Assembly: GCA_030015575.1 (NCBI GenBank)
Contig: JASDDO010000024.1
Coordinates: forward strand, 219,686,996 to 219,750,995
Direction of reading: 5' to 3'
DNA: 64,000 bases
From: Agapanthus africanus
Lineage: Eukaryota; Streptophyta; Magnoliopsida; Asparagales; Amaryllidaceae
Of the stretch, positions 62,315-64,000 are shown in pieces (position 1 is the first letter of the stretch; each line of letters begins with the position of its first letter). The position numbers and the translations under genes are program-made. Below the pieces are notes generated by a model, which had not been told where the DNA came from, searched no databases, and was given only the letters and a program-made list of their open reading frames with translations.

Positions 62315-62847
62315 ACATTCGGAATGATGCTCCGAATTCTGGAATTATGCTCCGCCCATTGGAACGATGCTCCGATCTCTGGAATTATGCTCCGCCCTTC
62401 GGAATGATGCTCCGCCCCCGGAATGATGTTCCACCTCAAAGTTCAGCTTCAAGATCCATCAATTTCGTGCACACAACTCATGCATGCGGTGTGCATTCAT
62501 TGATGGGGGGCAATTTGTTGGGGTAAAAATTTACACCCCTGTTGACCGAGTCAAAGTCAAGGTCAGCCCTAAGTCAAGTGGGCACAAGCCCAGGTCAAGC
62601 GGGCCAATGCCCAAGTCGAGCCCGCGGCCAGCCTCCCCATGCCAACGACAAAATCATGTAATAAATAAATTTTTATGTAATTGTTTATACATGAATGTAT
62701 GCAAAATGGGCATAAAGCCAATATTTTGTAAGCTCATGGCTTATGTGCAAAAATGAAATGGCACATGAGCCATGGGATAGGCAAAATGCCATTTTGCAAA
62801 GCCTAAGGGGCTATATGTAAATATGTAAGCCTATATAAGGCAACATG
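62315..62847 (+). mobile_element. Foreign insert: 20 bp tandem repeats and the 3' end of another LTR element
   Basis: Six units of a 20 bp repeat (GGAATGATGCTCCG plus 6 variable bases) start at 62321, 62341, 62361, 62381, 62401 and 62420. Then the tract GATGGGGGGCAATT precedes TGTTGGGGTAAAAATTTACA (62518), which looks like a polypurine tract followed by an LTR start. A TATATAAGG near 62833 is the last part before Tekay pol resumes. The LTR lineage is not identified. Confidence 0.5.
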
Positions 62848-63999
62848 GATCAATAAATCTGTTCGTAGCCCGGCTTCAACCTGCTCTCGAAACTTTTGCA
62901 GTCTAGGATCCTGCGATTGAGCTGCTTTAATATTCTCGATCAATGACGAATGTACTTGCAGCTGCAACAACGGTCCCGTATAATGTGGTAGCACAACCTC
63001 CAAGTCAAATCTTCGAAAATCTGCGACGATCTCCTTCTGCGTAGTTAACACCTGAATTACTGGTAACCGACTAAGTACATCCGGACCAACATTAACCTTC
63101 CCCGGATGGTACTTAAGATCAAGATCGTAGTCAGCCATCAGCTCCAACCATCTACGTTGCCTCATGTTAAGCTCCTTCTGTGTGAACACATACTTCAAGC
63201 TCTTATGATCTGTAAAAACTTCGACTCTTTCGCCCAAAAGGTAGTGTCTCCAAATCTTCAAAGCGAAAATCACAGCCGCAAGCTCTAAGTCATGAGTTGG
63301 ATAATTCTTCTCATGGGTCTTCGACTATCTCGATGCGTATGCTACAACCTTCCCATGCTGCATCAAAACACATCCCAATCCTTTCCCAGATGCGTCGCTA
63401 TGAATCACCAATCCTCCGAAATTGTCTGGCACGGTCATAATAGGGGCGGTTATCAACTTCTGCTTCAACGTCTCGAAAGCTAACGCACACTTATCCGTCC
63501 ATACAAAAGGTACCTCCTTGCGCGTAAGCTTGGTCAACGGCTCTGCCAGACGAGCAAAGTTCTCCACAAATCTCCTGTAGTATCCGGCTAATCCAAGGAA
63601 ACTTCTTATCTCAGTAACATTCTTTGGAATAGGCCAATCTCGAACTGCTGCAATCTTTTCTGGATCGACGGCAATGCCATCGCCAGACACAACATGCCCC
63701 AAAAACCTTACTTCCTCCAGCCAAAACTCGCACTTACACATCTTCGCATACAATTTCTCCTGTCTCAACGTCTGCAGTGCGATCTTCAAATGCTCAGCAT
63801 GCTCTTCAAAACTCTTCGAGTAAACCAGAATATCGTCAATGAATACCACAATGAACTGATCCAAGAACGGTGAAAAGATTCGGTTCCTCAAGTCCATGAA
63901 TACTGCCGGCGCATTCGTTACTTCGAAGGGCATCACTAAGTACTCGTAATGTCCATACCGAGTTCGGAACGCCGTCTTGCAAATATCTTCTGTTTTCAC
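62848..63999 (-). pseudogene. Tekay pol fragment of copy 2 (RT to integrase N-terminus)
   Basis: Reading leftwards, RT ([48 protein letters not shown]) continues from beyond the window. RNase H ([13 protein letters not shown]) ends at a TAG (63325) just after VAYASR. A second frame then reads [20 protein letters not shown], intact where the first copy has a frameshift, and [15 protein letters not shown]. It ends at the chimeric junction at 62848. The two copies differ by few residues, so they are close relatives with independent defects. Confidence 0.88.
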
Positions 64000-64000
64000 T

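Larger units (their letters stand above)
61511..64000 (-). mobile_element. Second copy of the minus-strand Tekay element, rearranged, 5' part beyond the window
   Basis: It begins TGTCACGTCCCGCTTCCC after CAACA. The LTR matches 7592-10631 as far as 62314, then 533 bp of other DNA intervene, then pol matches 12018-13170 from 62848 to the window edge. The rest of the LTR, chromodomain and integrase core are missing (about 3.7 kb by comparison with the first copy). Confidence 0.88.

Overview
The window is nuclear DNA of a flowering plant. It holds one intact host gene, a five-exon, peroxisome-type 12-oxophytodienoate reductase (OPR3-like, minus strand, 35041-39833). Almost everything else is transposable-element DNA, much of it nested. 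The chromodomain Tekay-type and Tat-type Ty3/gypsy elements, Ty1/copia remnants and a MuDR-like transposase pseudogene are all typical of plants. I cannot name the species.

Layout, left to right. (1) 2-3480: the 3' end of a Tekay-type Ty3/gypsy element, with integrase C-terminus, chromodomain, polypurine tract and a 2.8 kb 3' LTR. (2) 4552-24659: a degenerate Ty1/copia element with 2.0 kb LTRs and target duplication TGTGC, split by a complete but defective minus-strand Tekay element at 7592-17904 (target duplication CCAGG). (3) 24660-30600: AT-rich non-coding DNA with an old inverted fragment of the same copia LTR (about 25790-26815). (4) 30611-33179: three perfect or near-perfect palindromes, a minus-strand Gln/Trp/Gly-repeat coding segment and a decayed MULE transposase. 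(5) 34842-40120: the OPR3-like gene with a possible polyadenylation signal and an upstream G-box. (6) 41129-50342: a degenerate plus-strand Tat-lineage Ty3/gypsy element (gag, protease, RT, RNase H, second RNase H, integrase) that carries two tandem antisense genes before its 3' LTR. (7) 50548-61510: the 3' end of a second Tat element on the minus strand, tail to tail with the first. Its antisense gene (plus strand, 51813 to about 60279, putative gypsy-type transposon / Transposase_28 family) has introns and is interrupted by two solo Tekay-type LTRs with perfect target duplications (GAACC and GTGCT). An 85-86 bp tandem array follows. (8) 61511-64000: a rearranged second copy of the minus-strand Tekay element, running off the window.

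The insertion order can be read from the nesting: old copia LTR fragment, then copia element, then Tekay element on the left; Tat element, then solo LTRs and Tekay copy 2 on the right. The host gene is undamaged.

The most interesting signals are in the elements. Three diverged Tekay-type LTRs (708-3480, 51866-55167, 56808-59834) share a layout of tRNA-like A/B boxes, telo-box, TATA box, splice donor, acceptor-like site, a 25-codon reading frame and AATAAA. The differences between two copies of that frame are mostly synonymous. The two Tat elements use a common antisense promoter region to drive two different antisense genes.
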